Shown here in pieces: positions 52,641 through 60,851 of a stretch of 64,000 bases of DNA. The stretch spans positions 72,512 through 136,511 of the forward strand of contig CAZJQS010000005.1 of assembly GCA_964548175.1 (NCBI GenBank), written 5' to 3'. The DNA comes from JANQPA01 sp964548175 (GTDB lineage Bacteria > Bacteroidota > Bacteroidia > Chitinophagales > Saprospiraceae). Position 1 is the stretch's first letter. Each line of letters begins with the position of its first letter. The notes beneath the pieces are model-generated. The model was not told the DNA's origin. It ran no database searches and saw only the letters and a program-made list of their open reading frames with translations. The position numbers and the translations under genes are program-made.

Positions 52641-53993
52641 TTACAGGCTTACCTCTTCCATGACATCGCCATTCAAATGAGCGACGGTCTTTCTGTGCAG
52701 AGGATATTCCTTTTCAAAGAAAAACTGCTTTTCTCCGAATGCAGGATACAGGTCATCCAGCCAGATGGCTTCCGGGTCGTAGCCGGCAAAGAAAGGACGG
52801 CAGACCCAGTCGGGATTTCTGCCTTGCAGGAATTGAAGGGCAAAAACCTTTTCGCCCTTGATTTCGGAAACGCCGAGGATCTGCACTTTTCCCGGGCCGG
52901 CGGACATACTCGGGCCCCTTACCGTTCGAGCGATGCCGCTAACCTGCTGATAAGCGCCGCGGAAGATCCGCCATGCCCGTTCCAGCGGCACTGCGAAGTA
53001 ATCCTGAGCACCTGTGTCTCTGGCAACGAACATGTAGTAAGGTACACAACCTATTGCGGCCTGTTCTTTCCACATGGTCGCCCAGCAATCGGCGCTGTCG
53101 TTGATGTTTCGCATCACCGGCGATTGGGTGCGGATCACTGCTCCGGTGTTGAGGATACGGTCGGTGGCAGTCTTCACCTCATCAGTGCGAAGTTCTGCAT
53201 AATGATTAAAGTGCGCCATATAGGCAATGTGAATGCCTGCTTTCTGAGCTTTCTCAAATACGCGTAGTAAGTCATCGGCATCGGCATCTGTAGTGAAGCG
53301 CTGGGGCCAATATCCCAAAGCTTTTGAGCCAAAACGGATGGTTTTCAGGTTAGGAAGCTTGGCGTCGATAAGCGCTTCCACATAGTTGCGGATGATCTTG
53401 GTCTTCATGATCAGTGGATCACCGCCGGTAAACAGGATATCGGTCACCCTTGGATGGGCTCTCAGGTATTTGACGATCAGCTCGGTATCCCGCATAGCGA
53501 ATTTTAGCTCGTTCATACCCACAAACTGGGGCCAGCGGAAGCAGAACGTGCAGTAAGCATGGCAGGTTTGGCCCTGAGAAGGAAAGAACAGCATGGTCTC
53601 GCGATACTTATGCTGCACCCCGGTCAGCTTGACCCCCTCGATCTGAGGAACATTTTGTTGCATCTGTCCGGCCGGATGAGGATTGAGTTCCAGCCGTATT
53701 TTATTGGCGATCAGTTTGAGCTCTGCTTTTTTGGCGCCTCCCCGAATAGCCTTTGCCATTTCTGCATAGTGCTCCGGCTGCAGCATGTCTTTTTGAGGAA
53801 AGGTCAATACATAGATGGGATCACGCCGGTAGTCGTCCCAGTTGATAAGCTGTTCGGTGACGTAGTTGTTGGCTTTAAAGGGTAATACATTACCTACGAC
53901 TTCAATGTCAAATTTCTCTTCTTCTGATAAATGTTGTTCGATTTGCGGTATCTGTCGAAAGTTGCGCAAGGTAAAAGACTGATATTTTTCCAT
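52641..53993 (-). CDS. KamA-family radical SAM enzyme (lysine 2,3-aminomutase-like)
   Basis: 450 residues. The radical SAM cluster is in QTCHAYCTFCFRWPQF (Cys-x3-Cys-x2-Cys), with TGGDPLIMKT next. SAGPGKVQILG offers a candidate PLP lysine near residue 370, as in lysine 2,3-aminomutase. The overall length fits KamA, although the N-terminal ~60 residues differ from classical enzymes. It probably moves an amino group of lysine or a related amino acid. It is a single minus-strand gene. Confidence 0.83.
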   Translation of the reverse strand: MEKYQSFTLRNFRQIPQIEQHLSEEEKFDIEVVGNVLPFKANNYVTEQLINWDDYRRDPIYVLTFPQKDMLQPEHYAEMAKAIRGGAKKAELKLIANKIRLELNPHPAGQMQQNVPQIEGVKLTGVQHKYRETMLFFPSQGQTCHAYCTFCFRWPQFVGMNELKFAMRDTELIVKYLRAHPRVTDILFTGGDPLIMKTKIIRNYVEALIDAKLPNLKTIRFGSKALGYWPQRFTTDADADDLLRVFEKAQKAGIHIAYMAHFNHYAELRTDEVKTATDRILNTGAVIRTQSPVMRNINDSADCWATMWKEQAAIGCVPYYMFVARDTGAQDYFAVPLERAWRIFRGAYQQVSGIARTVRGPSMSAGPGKVQILGVSEIKGEKVFALQFLQGRNPDWVCRPFFAGYDPEAIWLDDLYPAFGEKQFFFEKEYPLHRKTVAHLNGDVMEEVSL

Positions 53994-54441
53994 ATAGAAA
54001 ATATTTAAAGTGTAAATAGGATGTTATTGATGGATAGAACACGGGCTTTATTTATCGCATTCCTCTGGGATTTTCATTTTGGCTTCCAGGGCAGGATAAA
54101 AGATTTCTGCTGAAAGTAATAACTGTGAAAAACAGTGGCTATGCAGGTATCTTTTGATTAGCATCCATAGGTTGAGACCTGTTGAATATTCCGGCAGATA
54201 ACACGCCCCGGCCAGGTTCAGGCAATGGCTTAAAAGCAGTCGCAGACGAATATTTGTTTACGATAAAGGTTCCCTTTCTTGATAAATAATGAGATTGGGG
54301 TCTGAAACCAGATGATAATCGAAGGATTCAGACTTCTGAAAGAGAACTAAAAATCAGGAATAGTTTCTGTCCAAAATATTCAACAGCTAAAATAAAAAAA
54401 AGGTTCAATGGAAGGGAAATGAGCCGGTTTAAATTTAGGTA
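53994..54441. other. 448-bp gene-free stretch
   Basis: No protein-like frame, repeat or recognised RNA is visible between the KamA gene start and the bidirectional hairpin at 54442. It presumably contains the kamA-like promoter. Confidence 0.45.
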
Positions 54442-54491
54442 AACAAAAAGCCGCCCTAAGAGTACTCAGACTCTTAGGGCGGCTTTTTGTT
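54442..54491 (-). terminator. Strong hairpin terminator after the DksA-like gene
   Basis: Perfect 22-bp arms (54442-54463 / 54470-54491, containing AAAGCCGCCCTAAGAGT) around ACTCAG. A/T tracts on both sides let it work in both directions. It lies 28 bp after the minus-strand stop. Confidence 0.85.
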
Positions 54492-54518
54492 TTTTTTGCT
54501 TAACTAAATTGCCGAGGA

Positions 54519-55217
54519 TCAACCTTTGTCCTCCTCTTCATAATCGTCTTCTTCGGACATGCTTTCTTCGTCTGGAATATCCTCTTCATCTGGCAGCTCT
54601 TCAAAATCATCCATTGAATTTCTGATCAGTTCATCATCATCATCGTCGAGAAAAGAAACATCATCGTTGAAATCGTCCTCCTCTTCATCGTCGATTACGG
54701 GAACCGGTTTTTTAGGAGCGGAGCCGGATTTTTTGATGACGCGGGTGATGATTTTCTTGGTCGGCTGTTTATCTTTCTTTTTGGCCTTGGATTTTTCCTC
54801 GTCTTCATCCTCTTCTTCTTCTCGAGGGACGGGAGGGGCGGGCTGGACTTGCCCCAGCTTGGCTTCCAACCGCTTGGTGGTGGTAGGCACAGCCATTAGC
54901 CTTCTTTTGTCGATCAATTCGCCGGTGGCGGAACAGATGCCGTAGGTTTTATTGCGAATGCGGAGCAGCGCATTCTCGAGATCGCGGATGTATTGTCGTT
55001 GGCGGATGGCCATTCGGTTAAGCATCTCAATATCACTGGAAGTGCTGCTGTCGTCCACCCAGTCGCCTCCATGTTCGTCACTGGTGTTTTCAGTGATTTC
55101 CAGGATTTGCTCCTGGAGGCTTTCCAGTTGTTCCTTTGCACGTTCCAGTTTCTTATCGATTAGGGCTTTGAATTCTTGTAAGTCTTCGTCAGAATAACGA
55201 ACCACTGATTTGGTCAT
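54519..55217 (-). CDS. DksA/TraR-like protein with degenerate zinc finger and long acidic tail
   Basis: 232 residues. Residues ~1-125 are the DksA coiled-coil and globular part: ENTSDEHGGDWVDDSSTSSDIEMLNRMA carries the acidic tip region, and YGICSATGELIDKRRLMAVPTT is the finger, where only one of four Cys remains, as is common in Bacteroidota. Residues ~130-165 are Lys/Glu rich, and ~170-232 are extremely acidic (EEEDDFNDD, DDDDDEL, EEDDYEEEDKG). DksA-like proteins bind the RNA polymerase secondary channel. The acidic tail is unusual and doubles the normal length. Confidence 0.85.
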   Translation of the reverse strand: MTKSVVRYSDEDLQEFKALIDKKLERAKEQLESLQEQILEITENTSDEHGGDWVDDSSTSSDIEMLNRMAIRQRQYIRDLENALLRIRNKTYGICSATGELIDKRRLMAVPTTTKRLEAKLGQVQPAPPVPREEEEDEDEEKSKAKKKDKQPTKKIITRVIKKSGSAPKKPVPVIDDEEEDDFNDDVSFLDDDDDELIRNSMDDFEELPDEEDIPDEESMSEEDDYEEEDKG

Positions 55218-55296
55218 CTTTAGTTGGTTTAGATTAAATACAAGTTTTATGTCTGAAAATCAGGACAATAGTTCATGGAAATTATCGGTTGGCAAA

Positions 55297-55521
55297 TTAA
55301 AGTTTAAATACTTTTTTCACAACCCTTTGCAAAAAATATCTTTCAACTTTTTTGTCTACTGCCTCTTTGCTTTTTTCTATTGTGGAACTCTCCTGCTTCT
55401 GTTCTTGTTCGGAAGACTCTTGATAAAGATTGGCAATAAAAGGGAGCATGTCCTCTCCGCTAAAAGGTTCTTCCTCTGCCTCGTTGTAATAACGCCGCTT
55501 AAATGGACTGATTATTGGCAT
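55297..55521 (-). CDS. Small hypothetical protein
   Basis: 74 residues, charged and helical (GEDMLPFIANLYQESSEQEQKQES, VDKKVERYFLQRVVKKVFKL), no signal or membrane segment. It lies between the histidine kinase and the DksA-like gene on the same strand with spacings of 53 and 79 bp. Codon use is plausible. It is not recognised and could still be a chance frame. Confidence 0.4.
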   Translation of the reverse strand: MPIISPFKRRYYNEAEEEPFSGEDMLPFIANLYQESSEQEQKQESSTIEKSKEAVDKKVERYFLQRVVKKVFKL

Positions 55522-55574
55522 TTCTTTTTTTGGGGCAATTAAAATTCGAATTCTGAAGAAATACTGAATATTTG

Positions 55575-56561
55575 CTAAGCGGCAGGAAAATCCAAACGAA
55601 CGATATGCTGATCATTTTCAACCCAATAGTTGATCCTGATCTGGTAGCGATCGCAAATACTCTGGACGATATTGAGCCCGAGTCCCAACCCTTCGACGGC
55701 TTCTGATCGACGTTCGAAGCGGTTAAAGAGTTGTGAAGGGGGCACATCCAGAGGCATGCCTGTATTGCTTATCCGCCAGTATTCAGGGGCGATGCTGATC
55801 TGAATGTTTCCCCTTTCGACATTGTGCCGGATGGCGTTTTGGATAAGGTTAGCCAGCAGTATTTCAGCTATGCTTTGGCTCATAAAAAAGAGAAGCCGGC
55901 CATTTTTCTGAATGCTGACCTTGAGTTCCTGCATCTCCATCAGGTCCTTAAAGTTGTACAATATCTCTTCAGTCAGCTTGTTCAGGTTGACTTCCCTTTC
56001 GTCAGGGAAGGGGCGGTTTTCAATCTTCGATAACAGCACCAGCGCACCGGTAAGTTTGGACAACTTATTGGTGTTTTGAAGGATGACGCCCAGGTGTTCA
56101 ATGTCTTTTTCTCCCAGCCTGGGCGATTGCAGCAGCATGTCAATATTCCCTTTAATGACTGCAAGCGGCGTTTGAAGCTCGTGAGAAGCGTTTTGTGTGA
56201 ACTGCTCACTGGCGGAATATTGTTTTTTTAGCTGCCTGGTCAGGGTGCTCAAATAATCCTGTAATGCCCGGATCTTAGGATCCCTAGATGGAGAGAAGGA
56301 CAAAGCAGCCTGGTGTTTGATATCGAACCTGGCTATTTGATCCAGCATGGATTTGACTTCTTTTTTCGAAGCCTCGGGAAAGAAATAGGAAAGTGATAAA
56401 ACCAGGCCCGAGAGCAGCATCAGCACCGTCAAAAAGATGGTAACCGTCCATTCCCAGCTTTCCTGATCCCATAGACCGGGCATTCCCCATCGCGCCAGCA
56501 GGGCAAGAAGAGAAAAAAGAAAGAGCAGCCACAGAAAGAGTCTGGTCAGTTGTTTCATCAA
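55575..56561 (-). CDS. Sensor histidine kinase
   Basis: 328 residues. Two N-terminal membrane helices (~8-28 and ~38-60) with a very short periplasmic loop, so the stimulus is probably in the membrane or cytosolic. The H box is NASHELQTPLAVIKG, the N box NLIQNAIRHN and the G box GLGLGLNIV. Its start overlaps the stop of the response regulator gene by 4 bp. Confidence 0.93.
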   Translation of the reverse strand: MMKQLTRLFLWLLFLFSLLALLARWGMPGLWDQESWEWTVTIFLTVLMLLSGLVLSLSYFFPEASKKEVKSMLDQIARFDIKHQAALSFSPSRDPKIRALQDYLSTLTRQLKKQYSASEQFTQNASHELQTPLAVIKGNIDMLLQSPRLGEKDIEHLGVILQNTNKLSKLTGALVLLSKIENRPFPDEREVNLNKLTEEILYNFKDLMEMQELKVSIQKNGRLLFFMSQSIAEILLANLIQNAIRHNVERGNIQISIAPEYWRISNTGMPLDVPPSQLFNRFERRSEAVEGLGLGLNIVQSICDRYQIRINYWVENDQHIVRLDFPAA

Positions 56562-57232
56562 GCTATAAATTTATATCCAATTCCGTAAATGGTTTTCAAA
56601 TAGTCACCGCATTCTGCTTCCTGCAGCTTTCGCCTCAGGTTCTTAACATGAGCATAGATGAAATCAAAGGAAGCCGCGTCCTCCATGTAGTCACCCCATA
56701 AATATTCCGCTATGCTGTCTTTGGTGACGACCCTGTTTTTATTGCGCGCCAGGTAGACGAGAATGTCGAATTCCTTTTTAGTTAGTTTGACGAGAACGCC
56801 ATTTGCGTAAACATTGCGTTCATCCAGGCGAATCACCAGATTCCCGAAATTCAGCTCCTGACTGTACTGGTTGGTTTTGCGTCGCATCACTGCTTTAATA
56901 CGAGCGTTGAGCTCCGGGAGATGGAAAGGCTTGGTCAGATAGTCATCCGCTCCGTCCTCCAGGCCCGAGATCCGGTCTCCTATACTATTCCTGGCGGAAA
57001 TGATCACGATCCCTGTCTGATTGTCCTCCCTGCGAACAGAGCGAACCAACTCCAGGCCGTCCCCTCCGGGCAAATTTAAATCAACGATGATGCAATCGTA
57101 TTCATGGCTGATCAGCTTTTTCATCCCTTCTTTGAAAGAAGCCGCCACCTCGCACTGATAACCTTCCCGCTTGAGATACTTCAGCATCAGCTTCGTCAGA
57201 TCCGGTTCATCTTCGATGATCAGTAGTTTCAT
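56558..57232 (-). CDS. OmpR-family response regulator
   Basis: 224 residues. Receiver domain with the phospho-acceptor Asp51 (CIIVDLNLPGGDG), Lys in DDYLTKPFHLPEL, and a C-terminal winged helix (VRLDERNVYANGVLVKLTKKEFDIL ... FIYAHVKNLRRKL). It pairs with the kinase encoded directly downstream. Its start is 137 bp from the divergent small-protein/2OG/SET cluster, which could be a target (inference). Confidence 0.94.
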   Translation of the reverse strand: MKLLIIEDEPDLTKLMLKYLKREGYQCEVAASFKEGMKKLISHEYDCIIVDLNLPGGDGLELVRSVRREDNQTGIVIISARNSIGDRISGLEDGADDYLTKPFHLPELNARIKAVMRRKTNQYSQELNFGNLVIRLDERNVYANGVLVKLTKKEFDILVYLARNKNRVVTKDSIAEYLWGDYMEDAASFDFIYAHVKNLRRKLQEAECGDYLKTIYGIGYKFIA

Positions 57233-57369
57233 TTTCAGTGCTTTTTTTTGCCTGATAATTGGGAAGCCAAATTGGAAAAATATTCAAAATTTATTCAGAA
57301 TTGGCTGTTTTTTTTGTCGTTAAAACTATTTTTTGAACAGGCTTTAACAAAAATTGATTGATCGCCATC

Positions 57370-57537
57370 ATGAAAAAAAAGCAAGGTAAAAAAGGAAAAA
57401 AGGAATTCCAATCTGATGATGCTTTTGAATTGAAAAAGCCCAAACGCCGGGAAAAAATGAAAAGACAGCATCCCCGGAACTGGCTGGAAGAGACCATCGA
57501 CTGGCAGGAGGAGGACTACAAAAAACAATCACAATGA
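57370..57537 (+). CDS. 55-residue lysine-rich protein
   Basis: A short frame beginning MKKKQGKKGKKEFQSDD and ending WLEETIDWQEEDYKKQSQ. It has about a dozen and a half Lys/Arg residues, with a KKPKRREKMKRQHPRNW patch, and no hydrophobic segment. Its TGA overlaps the next gene's ATG (ATGA at 57534-57537), strong evidence that it is translated and coupled. I do not know the family. It could be a substrate or adaptor of the following oxygenase and SET-domain protein. Confidence 0.7.
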   Translation: MKKKQGKKGKKEFQSDDAFELKKPKRREKMKRQHPRNWLEETIDWQEEDYKKQSQ

Positions 57538-58163
57538 TCAAGAACCAACAGTTCTCTGTCCTAAACTGGGAACTCATTGCAGGGCAGCTGGCCGATCAGT
57601 CCTACGCAGCCGTAGACGACTTCATGTCAAAGGAACAAATTGCCGTTTTTTATCAGCTGGCTAAAGACTATTACGAAGCCGGCATGTTCAGGAGGGCGGG
57701 AGTAGGAAGAGGGGACAATTACCAGAAAAAGGAAAACTTGCGCGGAGACCAAATCTATTGGCTTTCCTCGGAAACGAACGAACCACTCATTCAAAATTTC
57801 TGGGCGGACATTGACCGCCTGATCCAATACCTTAACCATACCTGCTTCCTGGGCCTGAAGTCCAGCGAATTTCATTTCGCCATTTATCCTCCGGGTAAAG
57901 AATACAAGCGGCATTTAGATGTTTTTAAAGATTCCGATGCCCGGAAAATATCCGTCATCACTTACCTGAATCCGGTTTGGGAGCCCGAATGGGGAGGCGA
58001 ACTTCGCCTCTTTTTACCTGAAGGGGAAAAGGACATTCTTCCGAAGGGTGGCCGCATGGTCTGTATGCGGTCCGAATTGCTGGAGCATGCCGTACTACCG
58101 GTGAAAAAAGAGCGGTTCAGCCTTACCGGCTGGCTGAAAACCTCTGATGTACTTATTTTTTAA
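57534..58163 (+). CDS. 2-oxoglutarate/Fe(II)-dependent dioxygenase (prolyl hydroxylase-like)
   Basis: 209 residues. The iron triad is H127-x-D129 (KRHLDVF) and H185 (LLEHAVLPV), with R194 (KERFSLTGW) for 2-oxoglutarate. YLNPVWEPEWGGELRLF is the typical P4H/PHD strand. No signal peptide, so cytoplasmic. Bacterial relatives hydroxylate proteins such as EF-Tu or small peptides. It is translationally coupled to the 55-residue gene upstream and is 24 bp from the SET gene. Confidence 0.9.
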   Translation: MIKNQQFSVLNWELIAGQLADQSYAAVDDFMSKEQIAVFYQLAKDYYEAGMFRRAGVGRGDNYQKKENLRGDQIYWLSSETNEPLIQNFWADIDRLIQYLNHTCFLGLKSSEFHFAIYPPGKEYKRHLDVFKDSDARKISVITYLNPVWEPEWGGELRLFLPEGEKDILPKGGRMVCMRSELLEHAVLPVKKERFSLTGWLKTSDVLIF

Positions 58164-58187
58164 TGCTCTTTTATTTAACAGAACCAT

Positions 58188-58811
58188 ATGATCCATCCGC
58201 AGACTTGCATAAAACACATCAACGATACCATGGGGTTCGGTGTTTTTGCAACGGCATTTATTCCCAAAGGGACCATTGTTTACGCTAAAGATATGTTTGA
58301 GGCTGAAGTGACGCCTGAACAATATCGCGCCTTACATCCTACCATACAGGAAGTCATCGAAAAGTATTCTTACATAGATGCTAAGGGAGTAAGAATTGTA
58401 AGTTGGGACACTTCCAAGTACGTCAACCACTGCTGCTTCAGTAATACCATCAGTACCGGCTATGGTTTTGAAATTGCGAGAAGAGACATATACCCGGGGG
58501 AGGAGATTACTGATGATTACGGCCTTTTTAACCTCGAATACGACATGCCGCTCAATTGCAGCGATCCCAAGTGTCGGGGAATGGTCACGGCTGCTGACCT
58601 CGACCATTACTATCGGAAATGGGATACAGAGATCAAAAAATTATTACCGCTTATATCAACGGTTGAACAGCCGCTCTGGCCCATCCTGGAAACGGAAGTG
58701 CTTGAAGAGTTGCAGCAGTTTCTGGACGGCGCTCACCAAAGCTATCGTTCTGTGATCAGCCTGAAACACGCCAGGGATAAAATTGAAGGTGTCAGAGCCT
58801 CCAGAGTCTGA
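58188..58811 (+). CDS. SET-domain protein (candidate lysine methyltransferase)
   Basis: 207 residues. SET motifs: GFGVFA (16-21) with the SAM-binding loop, YVNHCCFSNT (79-87, the NH-x-C/S motif) and PGEEITDDYG (103-112) with the catalytic Tyr. A post-SET-like CSDPKCRG follows (124-131). The C-terminal ~70 residues are helical. SET proteins methylate protein lysines, which are abundant in the small protein encoded two genes upstream. The hairpin terminator overlaps its last codons. Confidence 0.88.
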   Translation: MIHPQTCIKHINDTMGFGVFATAFIPKGTIVYAKDMFEAEVTPEQYRALHPTIQEVIEKYSYIDAKGVRIVSWDTSKYVNHCCFSNTISTGYGFEIARRDIYPGEEITDDYGLFNLEYDMPLNCSDPKCRGMVTAADLDHYYRKWDTEIKKLLPLISTVEQPLWPILETEVLEELQQFLDGAHQSYRSVISLKHARDKIEGVRASRV

Positions 58812-58820
58812 CACCTTTCC
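58786..58820 (+). terminator. Terminator overlapping the SET gene end
   Basis: AAGGTGTCAGA (58786-58796) pairs with TCTGACACCTT (58807-58817) around GCCTCCAGAG. The stop codon lies within the 3' arm. Only a short T run follows. Confidence 0.5.
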
Positions 58821-58896
58821 GGTTAAAAGAATTACTGCAAAACCAGTTTGACTGGATTTTCTGACGGTCAACTCCATAAAAGTTGACTGTCTTTTT

Positions 58897-59088
58897 TTAT
58901 TTGGCCGGATGTAAAAAGTCTTCGTACTCTTTTGCGAAGCTAATAAAATTCTTTTTTGAGTGTTTTGCCGAGGAAAATCTTTGATTTTCCTCGGCAAAAC
59001 ACTCAAAAAATAGAATCATTTAAGCCGAGCGAACCTGCCGGTCGTCAGGCGGGAGGCGGAGCTTACTTTTTACACCCCGGCCAAATAA
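58897..59088. repeat. Intergenic nested inverted-repeat element, copy B (reverse orientation to A)
   Basis: A 192-bp element. Outer arms 58897-58919 / 59065-59088 (TTATTTGGCCGG and CCGGCCAAATAA plus TAAAAAGT/ACTTTTTA) differ entirely from those of copy A but still pair. Inner arms are 28 bp and perfect (58952-58979 / 58983-59010, containing GTTTTGCCGAGG) around TTT. Read in reverse, the interior matches copy A (GGCAGG, CTCGGCTTAAATGATTC, GCAAAAGAGTACGAAGAC). Stem differences from copy A are compensated on both sides. It lies in the 446-bp gap before the ATP-grasp cluster. Confidence 0.85.
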
Positions 59089-59257
59089 ATTTAATTATAA
59101 AATATCATTAGGCTGTAACATACAGAGAATAACTTTTGTTACACTGCATCTGCCCTTGCAAAGGAAATAAATTTTTAATAATTTGATAAGAGGACGGATT
59201 ATTCAGATTTAATTCAGATTCCCCTTATTTCTTAGCCGCGAAAAAAATAATGTAATA

Positions 59258-60718
59258 ATGCTAACAACAGCAGTTAAACCGGTAAACACAGTAAAAACCA
59301 TCGTACCTGGCTCTTTTGAGCCTCATCAGCATTGGTATCCCCGAGCACTGAACGCTACCATTCATCCCATGGTGAATTTTTTCTTCAACATGGGGCAGGA
59401 GCGGATCATCAGCAGGTATTGCCATTTGCATCCCAAGGTAAAGGCGGATCACCTGAGGGCCGTTCTTCAACACCCCTGTAAAAACTTCATGTGGTGTGGA
59501 GCCGATCTTCTGAACGTGACTTCCGCTAACGGCAAACGTCAGATGGTCGTTATTGAGAACAACTCTTGCCCCTCAGGGCAAAAGTCCATGCCTTTGCTGG
59601 ATGACAACCTCGAGCAGGGCAGTTACAAGTGGCTGATCGAAAGAAGCTTTCTGCCCTTCGTCAAAAAAAGGGGCGGCATTAAAGGCCGCCTGGCCGTTAT
59701 TTACGACAAAAACCCCATGGAGTCTTCCGGCTATGCTGCAGCCATCGCCGATGTATTCAAAGAAGAGGTGTTGCTGGTAGAATGGTATGACAACAAGAAG
59801 ACGGAAAACCTTCGTATCGTGGACGGCATCATTGAAGTGAAAAATCCCCGTTCCGGCGCCTGGGAACCCGTGAGAGCCGCTTTTCGCTACCTCACTCAAA
59901 AGCCCTGGAACCGACTGCCGGTCAATACCAAAACGCGAATATTCAACCCCGTGGTAGCTTGTCTGGCCGGCGGACGCAACAAAATGATGGCGGCCAAAGC
60001 TTACCATCTGTTCAACGAAGTGGAGGAACAGCATGGCCTGAAGATAAACATTCCCGAAACCATCCGCGATGTCAAAAAAAGTGAAATTCCCATGTGGGTG
60101 GAAAAACTCGGCGGGCAGGCCGTCGTTAAAGTGCCTTACAGCAACGCCGGACAAGGAGTGTTCACTATTATTTCTGAGGAAGAACTGGATGATTTTATGC
60201 AGTTAGATTTTGCCTACGATCGCTTTATCGTTCAGAGCCTGATAGGTAACATCAACTGGAGCTCGACCAGCTCCCAGGGTAAACTTTACCACGTGGGGAC
60301 CATACCCAACACCAAGGGTAAGACCTATGTGGCCGATATCCGGATGATGGTCAGCCATACAGCAAATGGGATTCAACCATTGTGTATTTACGCACGTAGA
60401 GCTAAAGCTCCGCTGGAAGATTATATCCAGCAGGGCGCCGATTCCTGGCAAATGCTGGGCACCAACCTGTCCATTAAACTTGGCGAAGGGCAATGGGACA
60501 GCGACACCAACCGGCTGCTGCTCATGGATCGCAGAGATTTTAACAAACTGGGCGTCGGCCTCGATGACCTGATCGAAGCATATATCCAGACCGTTTTGTC
60601 TATGGTAGCTATCGATCAATTGTCGACCCATCTGATCGGAAAGAAGGGTAATTTCAAGCTCCGGACCTTTTCGAGATTGAACGACGATCCTGTTCTAGTG
60701 GATGAAATCGTCGCTTAG
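59258..60718 (+). CDS. ATP-grasp-like protein
   Basis: 486 residues, no signal peptide. The segment MWVEKLGGQAVVKVPYSNAGQGVFTII has the look of the ATP-grasp lysine strand and glycine-rich loop, and FIVQSLIGNINW and ADIRMMVSHTANG could be the later nucleotide and metal strands. The N-terminal half contains NFMWCGADLLNVTSANGKRQ and VVIENNSCPSGQKSMPLLDD, unlike known ligases. I do not recognise a named family, so ATP-dependent ligation is inferred from these motifs and from the GshB-like neighbour 133 bp downstream. That gap contains a GGCTGTCTC/GAGACAGCC inverted repeat. Confidence 0.65.
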   Translation: MLTTAVKPVNTVKTIVPGSFEPHQHWYPRALNATIHPMVNFFFNMGQERIISRYCHLHPKVKADHLRAVLQHPCKNFMWCGADLLNVTSANGKRQMVVIENNSCPSGQKSMPLLDDNLEQGSYKWLIERSFLPFVKKRGGIKGRLAVIYDKNPMESSGYAAAIADVFKEEVLLVEWYDNKKTENLRIVDGIIEVKNPRSGAWEPVRAAFRYLTQKPWNRLPVNTKTRIFNPVVACLAGGRNKMMAAKAYHLFNEVEEQHGLKINIPETIRDVKKSEIPMWVEKLGGQAVVKVPYSNAGQGVFTIISEEELDDFMQLDFAYDRFIVQSLIGNINWSSTSSQGKLYHVGTIPNTKGKTYVADIRMMVSHTANGIQPLCIYARRAKAPLEDYIQQGADSWQMLGTNLSIKLGEGQWDSDTNRLLLMDRRDFNKLGVGLDDLIEAYIQTVLSMVAIDQLSTHLIGKKGNFKLRTFSRLNDDPVLVDEIVA

Positions 60719-60851
60719 CGACACTTCTGAGGAGGCTGTCTCCAATGACCTCGGTTCAACGACAGAGGTTTCGATTGCGCTCTTCGCCAAAGTTTCCGGC
60801 GTTGGTGAGTAAGCAGGGTGCTTTAGAGACAGCCGCTTCATTAAAAACCTT

